From assembly GCA_950295325.1 (NCBI GenBank), contig OX485809.1, positions 1,178,001-1,242,000 on the forward strand: 64,000 nucleotides of DNA, read 5' to 3'. The notes beneath the pieces were generated by a model. That model was given only the letters and a program-made list of their open reading frames with translations, searched no databases and had not been told where the DNA came from. This document shows, piece after piece, positions 43,636-54,769 of the stretch. The stretch comes from Polytrichum commune (Eukaryota; Streptophyta; Polytrichopsida; Polytrichales; Polytrichaceae). Position numbers and translations under genes: made by a program. How positions within the stretch are numbered: position 1 is the first letter of the stretch; each line of letters starts with the position of its first letter.

Positions 43636-44308
43636 GTACTTATGCCTCCTCCCCACCCGACTTTACCAAATAACCAAAGTCTTTTCTAAAACTTGGGTAA
43701 AGCTCCCTCGGTTATAGGGGGAGGCATCTAGCTATCTTTTTCTTTTCTTTTTTGAGACAGAAGACCAACATGTCAACGTCAAAGCACAGGAGGCAGTTGA
43801 CCACCTGGCAAGATTTCCGACAAGTAAAGAGGAGATTTCACAGCCGGGATTCGAACCGCCAGCATCCGGCTATCTCACTGCGCTTACTAGAAGAACTTGC
43901 TCCGGGGATTTTTGAGTAGGTTTTAGTTGAGTAGCTTTCACACATGTTTGTGGTTTTATCTACCAAGCAATGACATGTTGGGTAGTTTTTGTCCCATCCC
44001 CAAATGCCTTACTACTCATCTATCTTACCATCGGTTTTTGTTAATGAAGCTCCTCATGCCCTCATAGCTGAGACTAAAAAGCAACCCATCACAAGGGCGG
44101 GAGGCGACACTTTTAAAGTCCTATATGCTTGCCTCATGTCTAGGTACCGACGGGAGGGTCGGTGCTTGGGGCTTAAAACCTCCACTTCTAAACCATGCCA
44201 CATCATTTGTCAACTAGGCTCGGCACTGGATAATGTCGATGGTGTGGAGGCCATGTTTTTAGAACCAACTTTTAGGCTTCGCTAAAGTCGGGTGGGGAGG
44301 GGGCATTA
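43636..44308. mobile_element. MITE, family H, copy 2, with a SINE inside
   Basis: Ends ATGCCTCCTCCCCACCCGAC and GTCGGGTGGGGAGGGGGCAT, flanked by TACTT on both sides (possible 5-bp target duplication). The body is the inverted counterpart of 40650-41184. A 131-bp SINE interrupts it at 43738-43868. Confidence 0.78.
43738..43868 (-). mobile_element. tRNA-derived SINE (S1), 5'-truncated
   Basis: On the minus strand it starts just before a B box GGTTCGAATCC, then TGTGAAATCTCCTCTTTACTTG, and ends in an A-rich tail. GCTATCT flanks both sides (43731-43737, 43869-43875). The uninterrupted family H copy confirms the empty site. The tRNA-like sequence is not a tRNA gene. Confidence 0.85.
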
Positions 44309-44948
44309 CTTGCTTACACTTACACACATCCACATCATGATGGATGGATGGATGGGACAACCAACCGCACGTTCTATGTGATGTGTAAGTTAACCTAATT
44401 TAAAGGCTTAGTGCGGTGCTTGTTTATATTTGTCTCTTTCTAACGGCCGCATTTTGGACGGTGTTGCCGACTTCGTCCCGCTCCCAAGTAACGGTGACCC
44501 CATGGGCTCTATTTCAAACACATCCGAAAGCACAAGGCGTTTGGCGAAGATGGGAGCTACACCAAATAGTCCCATTATTGTGGGTCATGGTGATTTTTTA
44601 GAGTCCATGTTAACTCTCCTAATGAGGATGAGTGTGGGCCACCTTGACTTTCAGCCCACGGTGAGTTTTTGGTAGAGAACTAGGGTGGATCGCATTGATT
44701 GTTTTTTTCTTTTTTCTAAAATCGATGTGGGTGGTTGTTTCTTTTTTGGGGTGTTATTTTTTTTATTTATGTAAAGTGATTATATCAATTTATGTTGGGT
44801 GTTGGTTGAAAGTCGCAAGAAACTTTGTGGGGAAGACACCGGGTCTTCAACTGTGTTATTTCCACCCCGAGTAGCGAATTAGTAAGTGGCCCACGCTAAT
44901 TAGTTGCATGCTAATTTCCACTCACGCTAATAGGATTATGTAGTGTAT

Positions 44949-45298
44949 TGGAAAGAACTCGGGGGGGGGGGTAGTCATTGGTTGGAGTCGCAATATACGT
45001 GCGAACAAATGATAGGGTATTTTAAAAACATGGGAGCAAAAAATTATAATTGGGCTTAAGAGTAATATAGGGTATCAAAAATGGCAATGGACATCTTTAA
45101 AGTACTATAGGGTATGGAATAATAGGTAATTTGAAATTATAAGTAATGCAAGCCATTTTTCTATTGACCCAAAGTAGAAATTTACATAATGATAGCATGT
45201 GAAAAAAAAAAGAGAATTGAAAGTAATACCCCCCTATAAAATAGTGGTTGTTCACACCTATATCCTTAACTTTTTAACACACTGCCCCCCCCCCCCGA
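44949..45298. mobile_element. MITE with poly-G/poly-C ends
   Basis: The left end CTCGGGGGGGGGGGTAGT is mirrored by ACTGCCCCCCCCCCCCGAG at the right, about 350 bp apart. Interior AT-rich with several TATAGGGTAT-type repeats. Target duplication unclear. Confidence 0.6.
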
Positions 45299-45656
45299 GG
45301 GAAAGAAAAAAGAAAAAAGAAAAAAATCACTGCATTACTAAAATTTGAGTTTTGATATGTAGTTTTGAAATTTTGGTTTAAGGTACTATGCATGTGTTAT
45401 GTAGTTATTGATCATGTTTTGGTCTTGACCCCTCAAGGCCAAAGCAAAACCGCCCCAAACATCATAAAAAAATTTCGTTCAATTTAGAAGCTCCTTAAAG
45501 CAAGACAACACCTCTTATGGTAGATTTGGTTGTATGGATGTACACTTCACAAGGTTAGGATTATTCTCACACATTTTTTAACCGTTCACATGTCCAACAT
45601 CAAAAGATAATAACGTCAAAATATATGCTAGTATTGTCGGGTAATGATGACTGCCT

Positions 45657-45838
45657 AGATAAATAGATAGAAACTCCGGACCTATTGCAAGGCCGGCATG
45701 AATAAAGTGTTTGTTCGTAATGTTAATGACCCAATGCTCACCGAACAGAGGGCCATTGGAACAATACTACTCTCCTCTGCCGAGAATAGGCACTTTAGTG
45801 ACCAGTAACCAGTAAAAGTAACCATAAATTGATGGTTG
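45657..45838 (-). mobile_element. SINE-like element S2, copy 1
   Basis: Flanked by ATGATGACTGCCT (45644-45656, 45839-45851). On the plus strand it begins with the tail repeat ATAGATAG, then AAACTCC, GGCCGGCATGAATAAAGTGT, GTTCGTAATG and CCAATGCTCACC, as in 51501-52220. It lacks the head seen there, so it is 5'-truncated. Confidence 0.8.
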
Positions 45839-46304
45839 ATGATGACTGCCTGGACATAATCATCCACCTCAGCCTTTAGGAGTTAACTTGGACATTTGGT
45901 TTCCATCCCGATCTCAAACATATACTCTTGCACAACTATATCAGGGTTTCATGTGTCATGGTTGTATTCATACATTGTTGCAATGAAAATCCATTTTTTT
46001 AATAAATAAATGTATGGCAATCAAATGAGAATTCTCCAAGTTGGTTGCATGTTAAGGTTCAAAGTGGCCACCGTGTGAAAGTAAAGTAGGTAATAGATAA
46101 GGCCCCAAAGCCGGGGTACTCCGTGAAAAGAGGGTTCTATCCGAGGGCCTTATGGAGCGTAAAGCTCTCCAACAAATTTTGCACTACACACTTAGGGATT
46201 GAATCAACATCTCAAAGCCAATAATGGGAATGATCCCTCCTTGTTTTGTGGCGGGTAATTATGCACCGTAAGGCACCCTTCATTAACACTATAGAAAGCC
46301 TTTG

Positions 46305-47110
46305 GAGGGTTTTGCAAAACTGTACAAAGTCCACCTTGATCAAACACTAGCGGGTGACCACATCAAGTCCCTTTCACAGGTGAATGTCCACAACACCTAC
46401 CCAGGGGGAAGATGAACCAGGGTCGGACTGAGAGGGTGCAAATGATGAATATTATTGTACATCCCCATCTCGATTGTTTGAAACCATTGATTTACTCCTA
46501 AATGGGGGGTTAGAATACATGAATGAGTGTAGTGATTTCCGATTGGGATGAATCAACAATCAATCTTACAAAGAGGGTTTTGCGAAAGCATATGAAGTCC
46601 ACCTCGATCAAACACCAATGGTTGACTACATCAAGCCTCTTTCACGGGTGAATGTTTACAACACCTACCCAGGGGGAGGACGAACCGGGGTCGGACTAAG
46701 AGGGTGCAAATGAAGAATAATGTTGTACATCCCCAGCTCCATTGTTTGAAACCCTTGATTAACTCCTAAATGGGGGGGTTAGAATACATGAATTAGTGTA
46801 GTAATCTCCAATTGGGATGAATCAACAGTCAATCTTATAGAGAGGGTTTTGCAAAACCGTACAAAGTCCACCTTGATCAAACACCAGCGGGTGATCACAT
46901 CAAGCCTCTTTCACGAGCGAATCTCCACAACACCTACCCAGGGGGAGGATGAACCGGGGTCGGAGAGACAGGGTGAACACGATGAATATTTTTGTACATC
47001 CCCAGTTCGACTATTTGAAACTCTTGATTAACTCCTAAATGGGGGGTTAGAATACATGAATTTGTGTAGTAATCTCCAATTGGGATGAATCAACAATCAA
47101 TTTTATAGGA
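46305..47110 (+). repeat. Three-unit tandem repeat, 268-269 bp
   Basis: GAGGGTTTTGC(A/G)AAA recurs at 46305, 46573 and 46842. Each unit contains AAGTCCACCTTGATCAAACAC, CACAACACCTACCCAGGGGGA, GAACCGGGGTCGGA, GTACATCCCCA and TTAACTCCTAAATGGGGGGTTAGAATACATGAAT. Units are very similar, so the array is young. No long open frame spans it. Confidence 0.9.
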
Positions 47111-47562
47111 GACGGGTTTTTACTATTCACCCCCTCGGTAAGGTGTTATGAAACTACGCCGCTCTTTCATAGGCACATAACTTACACCAATAGACCGGGT
47201 GACCTTATCACGAGGAGCAAAAAAGGGCATGCAAAATTAAATGCGGGGAGACTTGTTGTTACTTATAATAGAGAATGTACTTTTAAATATGCTATATGCT
47301 CCCATCCAATTGGCACCCTTGTAGTCACTAAAGTGGCATTTGCATCGTACCCCCACAATCCTAATTCTTACCGTATTCAACAACCCCATAGTGGAATGAA
47401 CCGTTATAATATTCAATAAAATAAGCGTGCCCGGTAGTTCAACTAAATTTAGTTAGTGGCAGTGTCTCAAGGACACAAAGTCTCACCAAAGTCCCACCCG
47501 AACACCCATGAATGGAACTAGACTAGAAGTCTAGGAGTTTCAATACACTACTATTTGTTCTT

Positions 47563-47740
47563 CTTCTTTTCCTTTTTTTATTGGCACACAAGAGGTGCAT
47601 GGTCACCTTGCTAGATTTTTTTTGCGTCAAGTAGAGAGAAGATTTTATGGTCAGGAATCGAACCACCAACCAAGTGCTGCATTTGGTTTTGGGTATTTCT
47701 CCACTATCATCCGGTAGTTTAGGGTCATCTCGGACTATGG
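47563..47740 (-). mobile_element. tRNA-derived SINE (S1), full length
   Basis: 178 bp between perfect 11-bp duplications TATTTGTTCTT (47552-47562, 47741-47751). Minus strand: GTCCGAGATGACCCTAAACT, an A-box-like GATGATAGTGGAGAA, B box GGTTCGATTCC, AAATCTTCTCTCTACTTGA, then an A-rich tail. Confidence 0.88.
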
Positions 47741-47811
47741 TATTTGTTCTTTTAGGTGAGTTCTATATTATAAGGCTCTCTTTACACTACAAGGCTGATT
47801 ATCCCAATTAG

Positions 47812-48060
47812 TAGTGCATGTTACTATTCGGGGTTACGTAGTGCAATGATGTCTTACTCAAGAGTTCAAGTTTTACTAACGAAAGCTCAGTGGGTCATTT
47901 GGACATTAATTATATAACAAGAATATTATAACTAATTAATGAGAATGTAATGTTTTACCAAACAAAGTCGTTTATGTTCTATAATGCCCGAATAATTTGT
48001 TGAACTTTTGTTAGTAAAATCTGAACTCTTGAGTAACTAATTGGGATATTATCCATGACA
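47812..48060. repeat. Family E-related sequence, degenerate
   Basis: GTTACTATTCGGGGTTACGTAGTGCAATG resembles a family E left arm. GTTCTATAATGCCC-AATAATTTGTTGAAC matches the E interior at 38584-39831 and 50519. Confidence 0.5.
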
Positions 48061-48061
48061 A

Positions 48062-48350
48062 TATTGGTACAAATATACTAATATACTAATTTGGTAGTAT
48101 GCTCAATACTTATTGTAAACCGCGGTATAGTGTCACCAACACTAAATATTAACCCAACATTATTTGTCATTCCTTGTGATTTTTTCGGGGACTATAGATT
48201 TACAGTGTTGCAATTACAGTCACTTACCATGTGATTTTTCATCCAAATTTCAATCATCCAAATTTCATCATCCGTGACAATATTTCATCACAAGTTACCA
48301 TAGTGACATAAGATACCATGTGAGACTAAATATCATATTTAGTGTAGTTA
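48062..48350. mobile_element. MITE, family F, inverted
   Basis: Reverse of the family: GTGTCACCAACACTAAATAT, AACCCAACATTATTTGTCATTCCTTG, TTTTTCATCCAAATTTCAATCATC and the end CTAAATATCATATTTAGTGTAG. Confidence 0.7.
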
Positions 48351-49432
48351 GAAAAACATGGTTGTAAACAAAAAGTTTTAAACAATATGATTGTAAAACC
48401 GGCATGACAAATCTTTGAGGGGTCAGGATTGGACATATCATTTTAAAGCAGTTGTTTGGAAGTTGTCGTTGTTTAGGACTATGTTTTCTACTAGTGCATG
48501 CGATGTAATTCATTGTAATTTCTTTAGCTTATGATGTAACTTCATTCATTTGTTTCAATCACTATTTGAGAAGGTAGTCCTTAAGAGTCTCAATTATTTC
48601 TCTCCATTGGATCATCAAGTCAATATTAGCCTCTACCACATAGAGGCTACTGCATTATGTCACTCTAGGGAATTAGCCGATTTGACACCATCTTAATGTA
48701 TTTGTAGTCCATAAGCCTTTGACTTCTTGGACTTTAAAGTCATTTTCATTTTATTGTAATTTACGTAGTCACAACCCAACATAAGCTATATCAATTGTTA
48801 CACTATACATCTTGATTGACGTGGGCCACACTATTCATCACCGTCCCCACATATTTACAGTCTTGCAATCCTTGGTTGACAATCAAAGACGGTGGCATGG
48901 GACACTTGTTGTTAGAGGGAAAAACTTGGAGGCCACTCCACAAACACGGCACATTAATTTTAAGGTTGCACTAAATTAATGATATAGTGTTAAATCGATA
49001 CCTAATATGTTATAACTATAGAGGGCTTACCTATGTGAGCAAGCAACATGTGGTGACCTACCTCCAAACTAACTAACCCCACCCATGTCCATTTCTCTAT
49101 CGCATGTGCACAGGCCAAGCTAAAATATCAACAAGAGATACCCTGGAGATAAGGCACATGTCACATTGTATACTTGCTTACACCAACTTCAAGTAGCTTA
49201 CAACTCTTATGAACTCTTGATACACATGTACAATACATTTTATTTCAAAGTGGTTTGCACGACCATTTGAAACCACTCAAAGCCATAACTTCTCACAAAG
49301 ATTGGAACTTATTACCGTCAATGTTTTGTTATGCTATACGAAGAAGATACTAGGTACTTTTGTGTTGTATAAGAAAGTTGCATCCTTGGTCTTGAATAAA
49401 CTGTAGAATCCTCGTTATAAGTTCCAAAGGTA

Positions 49433-49475
<43 letters not shown>

Positions 49476-50032
49476 AAAAAGTTTTACCAGTCCAACATTG
49501 GTTAGCATCAACACTAGACCGGTACACGTGTGGAATGCATGGTATCAGTAAGCATCAACCATATTGATGTCAGTTAACCTACCCATGGGTAACAATATTT
49601 GGTGAGTTATTTCAATGTGAAAGAATCTCTATATACATGGGTTATTAGTTGGGTCAACACCATTCTAAACCATATTGATACAAAAGGGATTTTCACCTTT
49701 ATATGAAGGTTCTTACATGATACATGGACCCCAATAGAATCGAAAACAAGAATATTCATAAATACTCGTATCCCTACTAGTATTAAAAAGGCCCTTATTA
49801 TAGAGCACCAAATTCATGGATTCTCCGTAAGTTGTTAGCTTTTCATAGGAATGCGGGATGAAGGAGTCAACTTTGAGTCACACACGCTACTTGCAATTTT
49901 GTGAGAATATCTCCAACAATTTGACATCAAGGAGTGCCTTGACCATCGTGACACGTCGGTCGACGAAGATTTATGGACTCCTCCTCACATGTTCCGTGTG
50001 AGAACTTTGAGGCACGATTCCTTAATTTTCCT
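48351..50032. other. Non-coding with a CA microsatellite
   Basis: A perfect AC run occupies about 49435-49470. The rest shows no gene or catalogued repeat. Confidence 0.5.
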
Positions 50033-50397
50033 ACCCACACTAAATATGGTATTTAGTCTCATATGGTGTTTGATGTCACTATGGTGACTTTTCGGATGAC
50101 ACTTGTTACGAAGAAAGGGAACAAATGTTGTCATGGATGATGGATGAGTTCATCCATTGGCCAAAACCCTACCTTCGCTTGTCAACAACTTGTGATGAAT
50201 TGTTGTCATGGATGATTGAAATTTGGATGGAAAATCACTTAGTAAGTGATTGTAATTGCAACATTGTGATTCTATAACCCACCAAAAACATTTACAAGGA
50301 ATGACAAAATGATGTTGGGTTAACATGTAGTGTTGGTTACAATTAGTGTTGAGCGAGACTATTAGAATTGGTGACACTAAATACTTAGTGTAGTACT
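50033..50397. mobile_element. MITE, family F, intact reference copy
   Basis: CACACTAAATATGGTATTTAGTC ... GACACTAAATACTTAGTGTAG. Contains GTCATGGATGATGGATGAG, TTGAAATTTGGATGGAAAATC, CTTAGTAAGTGATTGTAATTGC, TTTACAAGGAATGACAAA and ATGTTGGGTTAACATGTAGTG. It serves as the uninterrupted template for the split copy at 40111-43257. Confidence 0.75.
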
Positions 50398-50518
50398 CTA
50401 GTATGTGTGAGTTTACATCGCTTTTGTTGGACCTGCATTTAGTTAAATGCATTGTATCAAAATACAATATCAATAATGGTATAAAAAATCTATCCTATTG
50501 ATACCAAAATTGTAGTAC

Positions 50519-50740
50519 TACACTAAATATCGTATCAGGTGTCACTTACTATTAATGTAAATTTTCAATGTTGTATTTTTTACTAGTAGCATGATTTTTC
50601 ATCAAGTAAGGATGTTAATGTTCTATAATGCCCAAACAACCAATTTAACCTTTTTTTGACAAAATTGGAAATGCACGGTTTATAGTTATAGCATTGTGTA
50701 ATTTTAAAATAGTAAGTGATACCAAATACAATATTTAGTG
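50519..50740. mobile_element. MITE, family E
   Basis: ACACTAAATATCGTATCAGG plus GTGTCACTTACTATT at the left is inverted to AATAGTAAGTGATACCAAATAC plus AATATTTAGTGTCA at the right. The interior shares GATGTTAATGTTCTATAATGCCCAAACAACC with other E copies. Confidence 0.7.
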
Positions 50741-51500
50741 TCATCAAATTTTGTTACTTGGTGGGTATGACAAGATGAAAATACATTTGTATGCGAAAGC
50801 CGTTATGTGGGTCAGTACTATCTCATACCATATTGATATTAAGGTAAATTTCTTGGGATATGAAGACTTCTGGATAGTATACATGCCTGAATGGTACTAA
50901 AATTTTGAGATTTCTTTATGCATTTAAACTATATAAACTATATAATTCTAGTATCTTCTCAAAGTCCCTATATAACACATAGTTAAATGAGAGTAAAATT
51001 ATCATCATGGATACATGAATGAAATTTTGTTTGTTTCAAAGAAACATGTCCAACACCAATTTAAACTATAATCTAAGACCGAAGAATCCTAAAACCGAGA
51101 GATTTCATTGGTCTAGAGCATAGCTCTGCATCTAGATTTGAAGTTTAAGAAGATGAAGTGTTGCTACCGCAACAACATTTTCTCACCAATTATTGTCGGT
51201 TCCAACTCAAGAAAATACTTCTCATGGTTACCTCCATGTTGGGATTTCCTGACACGAGTGGGACTTGGGACTCCATGTGACTTGATCCTTAGCACGATCT
51301 GGACCATGACAGACTATGCATCAAGTTCCTACAACAATTCACACAACAACATTGCACCAACAATTCATGTTGAATGAAATCTTCGTACTTAGTGCGATGT
51401 CTATAGTAATAAACATTGAAACTCATAGTTAATTAAAACTTGACACATGGACTATATGGCTACCTCAAATTTTATGGGTAAATCCATCGATACACTTCAA

Positions 51501-52220
51501 GATAGATAGATAGAAACTCCAACCCCTTTCAAGCAAGGGGCCGGCGTGAATAAAGTGTCCGTTCGTAATGCCAATGACCCGATGCCCACTGGACAAGGGG
51601 ACATTGGGACAAATACTACTCTCCCCTTTTGAGGATGGACACTATAGTGACACACTATACTAGTTCCTAGCTAGCCACTAGTGCCTTGAAGATACCGGAC
51701 ATGGTATCCCCCCAAAGGGCTTTGAGGTACCCATACAACAAGGTCCAAGGACCCCCACCATAGTTGGGTGGACTAAGAGCATCCTCAGTCGGTCTAGGTA
51801 AAGCTCACTGCAAACCAAAACCTATCTTTTGACTGACCTAAAATTAGAAACTGAAATTACCATCATTAGAAGCACACCTAAATAAACGTGAGATATTTCT
51901 CAAGAAAAAAGAATCGTAAAAATTTGACGTAGGTGAAATCCCTCATTGAAAACACCACATTTTCAAAATTTAGAGGGAGTGCACCAAATCTTGCTTAAAA
52001 ATGGAAAGATCCTCCCACACTCCCTCCAAATTTTTGACATTTAGAGGGAGTGTGGGAGGATCTGTCCATTTTTAAGCAAGATTTGGTGCACTCCCTCTAA
52101 ATTTTGAGCAATTTTTAGCAAGATAGGTCTTGGTTTGCAGTGAGCTTTACCTAGACCGACTGAGGATGCTCTAAGGTGGTGAGCACCGGGCCGGCATGGG
52201 GAATAGAACCCACAACCTCC
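51501..52220 (-). mobile_element. SINE-like element S2, copy 2, with a MITE inserted
   Basis: Bounded by a perfect 14-bp duplication TCGATACACTTCAA (51487-51500, 52221-52234). The plus-strand start GATAGATAGATAG is its 3' tail. The minus strand begins GGTTGTGGGTTCTATTCCCC, a tRNA B-box-like motif. Without the 395-bp MITE (51777-52171) and its TAA it is about 322 bp. A copy lies at 45657. Confidence 0.88.
51777..52171. mobile_element. Snap-back MITE (GAGCATCCTCAGTC termini)
   Basis: Almost perfect terminal repeats of about 54 bp (GAGCATCCTCAGTCGGTCTA, then GGTAAAGCTCACTGCAAACC inward) and a second long palindrome centred near 52032 (GAGGGAGTGCACCAAATCTT, then CCTCCCACACTCCCTC). TAA on both sides (51774-51776, 52172-52174) fits PIF/Harbinger. 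Nearly the whole element can fold into one hairpin. Confidence 0.88.
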
Positions 52221-52234
52221 TCGATACACTTCAA

Positions 52235-52439
52235 ATATATACGAATTTCACAAATGACTAGTGACTATCTAGTGATGCTTTAATGTTACAATACAAAAAT
52301 ATGAAATTTCTAGGTATTCTTTGCAATGTTAAATATATCTAACCAATTGATGAACAATGTCGTCCACCCTAAATCGCAATTTTGATGTTCCATATATGAA
52401 CATCAAACTTTGTCAGTTGTCTATACTTCATATACATAC

Positions 52440-52474
<35 letters not shown>

Positions 52475-53752
52475 TGGAGCGGTGGAGCATTTGTGTGCAT
52501 CGGTAATTGGGTTGTCAAGCTGCCTACCTTCAAAGACGGATGATCGGAGCCTTGACCTAATTTTAAAAAGAATCGAAGCAATTGACACAACAAACATGGA
52601 TTGGTTCCAATCCAATAAGGGTCTCCAAAGCACATCGTATAATGGGTACATGGGCCATACAATCTATGTCTTTTTTTGTGAATGTTGTGCCAAGTTGCCT
52701 TGGAGAAGTTTTAATGTATATGGGTCCAAATTGAGCCCAAATTGAGGCCGGATCCACTTTCCTCATAAAATGATATTTCATTCATTATCAAAAAGAAGAT
52801 TCTTGTGCTCGTTAAATGGTGAAATAGGTCTCTTCCAATTATGTTGCCTATTGAACCTAGAAAGGCTATCGTATTTTAAGGACGTAGTCTGATCTCTTTG
52901 AATCACACCAAATCGCATATCACTCAAATATAGGTGTCCAATTAAGAGAGGTAATTGGATTTGGCACGTCTATCTTACAAGGAGTTCCAACCAAAGTTGT
53001 GTGGGCATCAAAGACCAGCTTAACCCTTAAAGTTTCAAGCCCAAATCTCTCAAAACTCACCTAAAAACATCCTCTTTATTCAACGGCTTTAAATAACACA
53101 TTTGTACTTGTAACAGTCCATTTGATCATATGGATGGCATGTTTGTGAAAGTTAGGATTCTTCACATAAAATTTTAGTTGTCCGCGTGTCCCAATGCATA
53201 CGATTACAATGTAAACATGTACACTGATATGGACAAGCACACAAATCAAGAAATGTTTATGTGTCTTGATTTTTAGGGACCTAAACCAAGGTTGTAACCC
53301 GGTGAGGTCATGCCATGGAAGGCCGACATTAGTGTGAGAATGGGGACAAATTTCCCCACACTCGATGTATGTTGCATTCCTACCACTATGGTCCAACCAA
53401 ACACAATAGGGGTATCTGACTTAATTGGATATTTTCAACCAATCATATGGAACATGGGCAGTAAAGGGTTTGTCCTTGGGGGCAATAGCAAGTACATGCC
53501 AGCTTGTTCACCTTTGAAAAGAGGCGGAATTCTACAATGTCTCTAAAATTCTTGTGTTATCCATTTCAAAATTACTTATGAGTAGACCACCTCGAAGATG
53601 TAGGATCTCTTTCTCTCTCTCGGGTATCAAAAAAAGTTTAAAATATCCAGCATGGTTGCTTTCACACTTATCATTGCCACCACTATTGATATTACCCACT
53701 TTCTATTTGCATATAAACCATTGCAAAATTCCATGGCACGGGGCATGACATG
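52235..53752. repeat. Non-coding with microsatellites and an R1 copy
   Basis: TA then GA microsatellites at about 52436-52475. An inverted R1 copy at 52770-52985 (GTTAAATGGTGAAATAGGTC, TATTGAACCTAGAAAGG, CACTCAAATATAGGTGTCC, GGTAATTGGATTTGGCACG). No gene recognised. Confidence 0.55.
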
Positions 53753-53759
53753 TTAGGTA

Positions 53760-53884
53760 TTTTATTTGATTTTTTTGGAACACAGGAGGCACTTGACCAC
53801 CTGTCTAGTTTTCCGTCAAGTAGAGAGACAATTTCATGACCGGGAATCGAACCGCCAACCACTCTTGGACCAAGGACCTGCTAG
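53760..53884 (-). mobile_element. tRNA-derived SINE (S1)
   Basis: Minus strand: B box GGTTCGATTCCCGG, TCATGAAATTGTCTCTCTACTTGACGG, CAGGTGGTCAAGTGCCTCCTGTG and an A-rich tail. The head upstream of the B box is short. A TAGGTA repeat on each side may be the target duplication. Confidence 0.7.
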
Positions 53885-54284
53885 GTACCATATTATGAGT
53901 CCTTTTGAGAAACCATTACTCACAAGTATATGAGGAAATGAGGCCTACATAACAATGGTCTCTTCAATACCAACAATAAAACCCACTTTATATTTGCAAA
54001 ATGTCCACGATACCGTGACCCATTGGGTAACAAATACTAAGCTTTTTTTCAATACCCTCACCCACCAGCAAGGCATGTGGGTGTTATTTTAGTTTGCTTT
54101 TCATGTTCTTCGACTTCTACCGATTATACTGACACAAATGAAACTTGTGTTGCATTAGCAAATCTAAGATGAACCATCAACAAAAATTGCACTAAGAATT
54201 GGACTAAGAATTGCACTAAACTATGCATGTTTGTTGACTCCTTAATTGACAACATAGCCTAGCTCTTCTTGAGTCCCAACCGTG

Positions 54285-54445
54285 TGTATTATTGAGCCTG
54301 GATTAGTTAATAAAAATTTGAAGACGTAGCCCAATCTCTTTTAAACATGTATCTTTTTGGTGTTTATACTTTGATCTTCACCAAACCACACACCAATTAA
54401 ATATAGGTGTCTAAGTAAGAATAGTAACCAAATTGAACCGCATAC
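54285..54445. repeat. R1 fragment, inverted
   Basis: GACGTAGCCCAATCTCTTTTAAACATGTAT, TTTTTGGTGTTTATACTTTGATC, CACACCAATTAAATATAGGTGTCTAAG and GTAACCAAATTGAACCGC. Confidence 0.6.
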
Positions 54446-54600
54446 ACAACCTTACTCAAGGTAGTGCATGTGTTGCCTTTGCCATATGGCGCAACCTACT
54501 AGCACTGAGAGAATCCAATAGACGAAAAATGCGAGTTGGCAAGCAAGCATTGTTTCCAAACAAATTACTATAATATGTTTATATTTATGTACCCATAAAA

Positions 54601-54769
54601 ATATTAAGCAATGTGTGTTTGTTCATGTGGGCCCTAAGAATATAACCATGGGATGCCCCAACCTAGTGCAAGGAGATTCATATCAAGTTCAAATTTGCAC
54701 TCTGTTGGGGCATCCCATGGCTATATTCTCAGGGCCCACACGAACAAACACACACTGCTTAATAATGTT
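54601..54769. mobile_element. Hairpin MITE, 169 bp
   Basis: Arms of about 63 bp (54601-54663 and 54704-54769) are nearly perfect reverse complements: TATTAAGCAATGTGTGTTTG, GTGGGCCCTAAGAATAT and CCATGGGATGCCCCAAC on the left; GTTGGGGCATCCCATGG ... CAAACACACACTGCTTAATA on the right. The loop is about 40 bp. Unique in the window; target duplication not resolved. Confidence 0.85.

Noticed and set aside
43840..43868. tRNA gene suggested by GATTCGAACC
   Set aside because: No cloverleaf can be formed and the sequence is inside a SINE with a target duplication; the same applies to 47663, 53849 and 57612.
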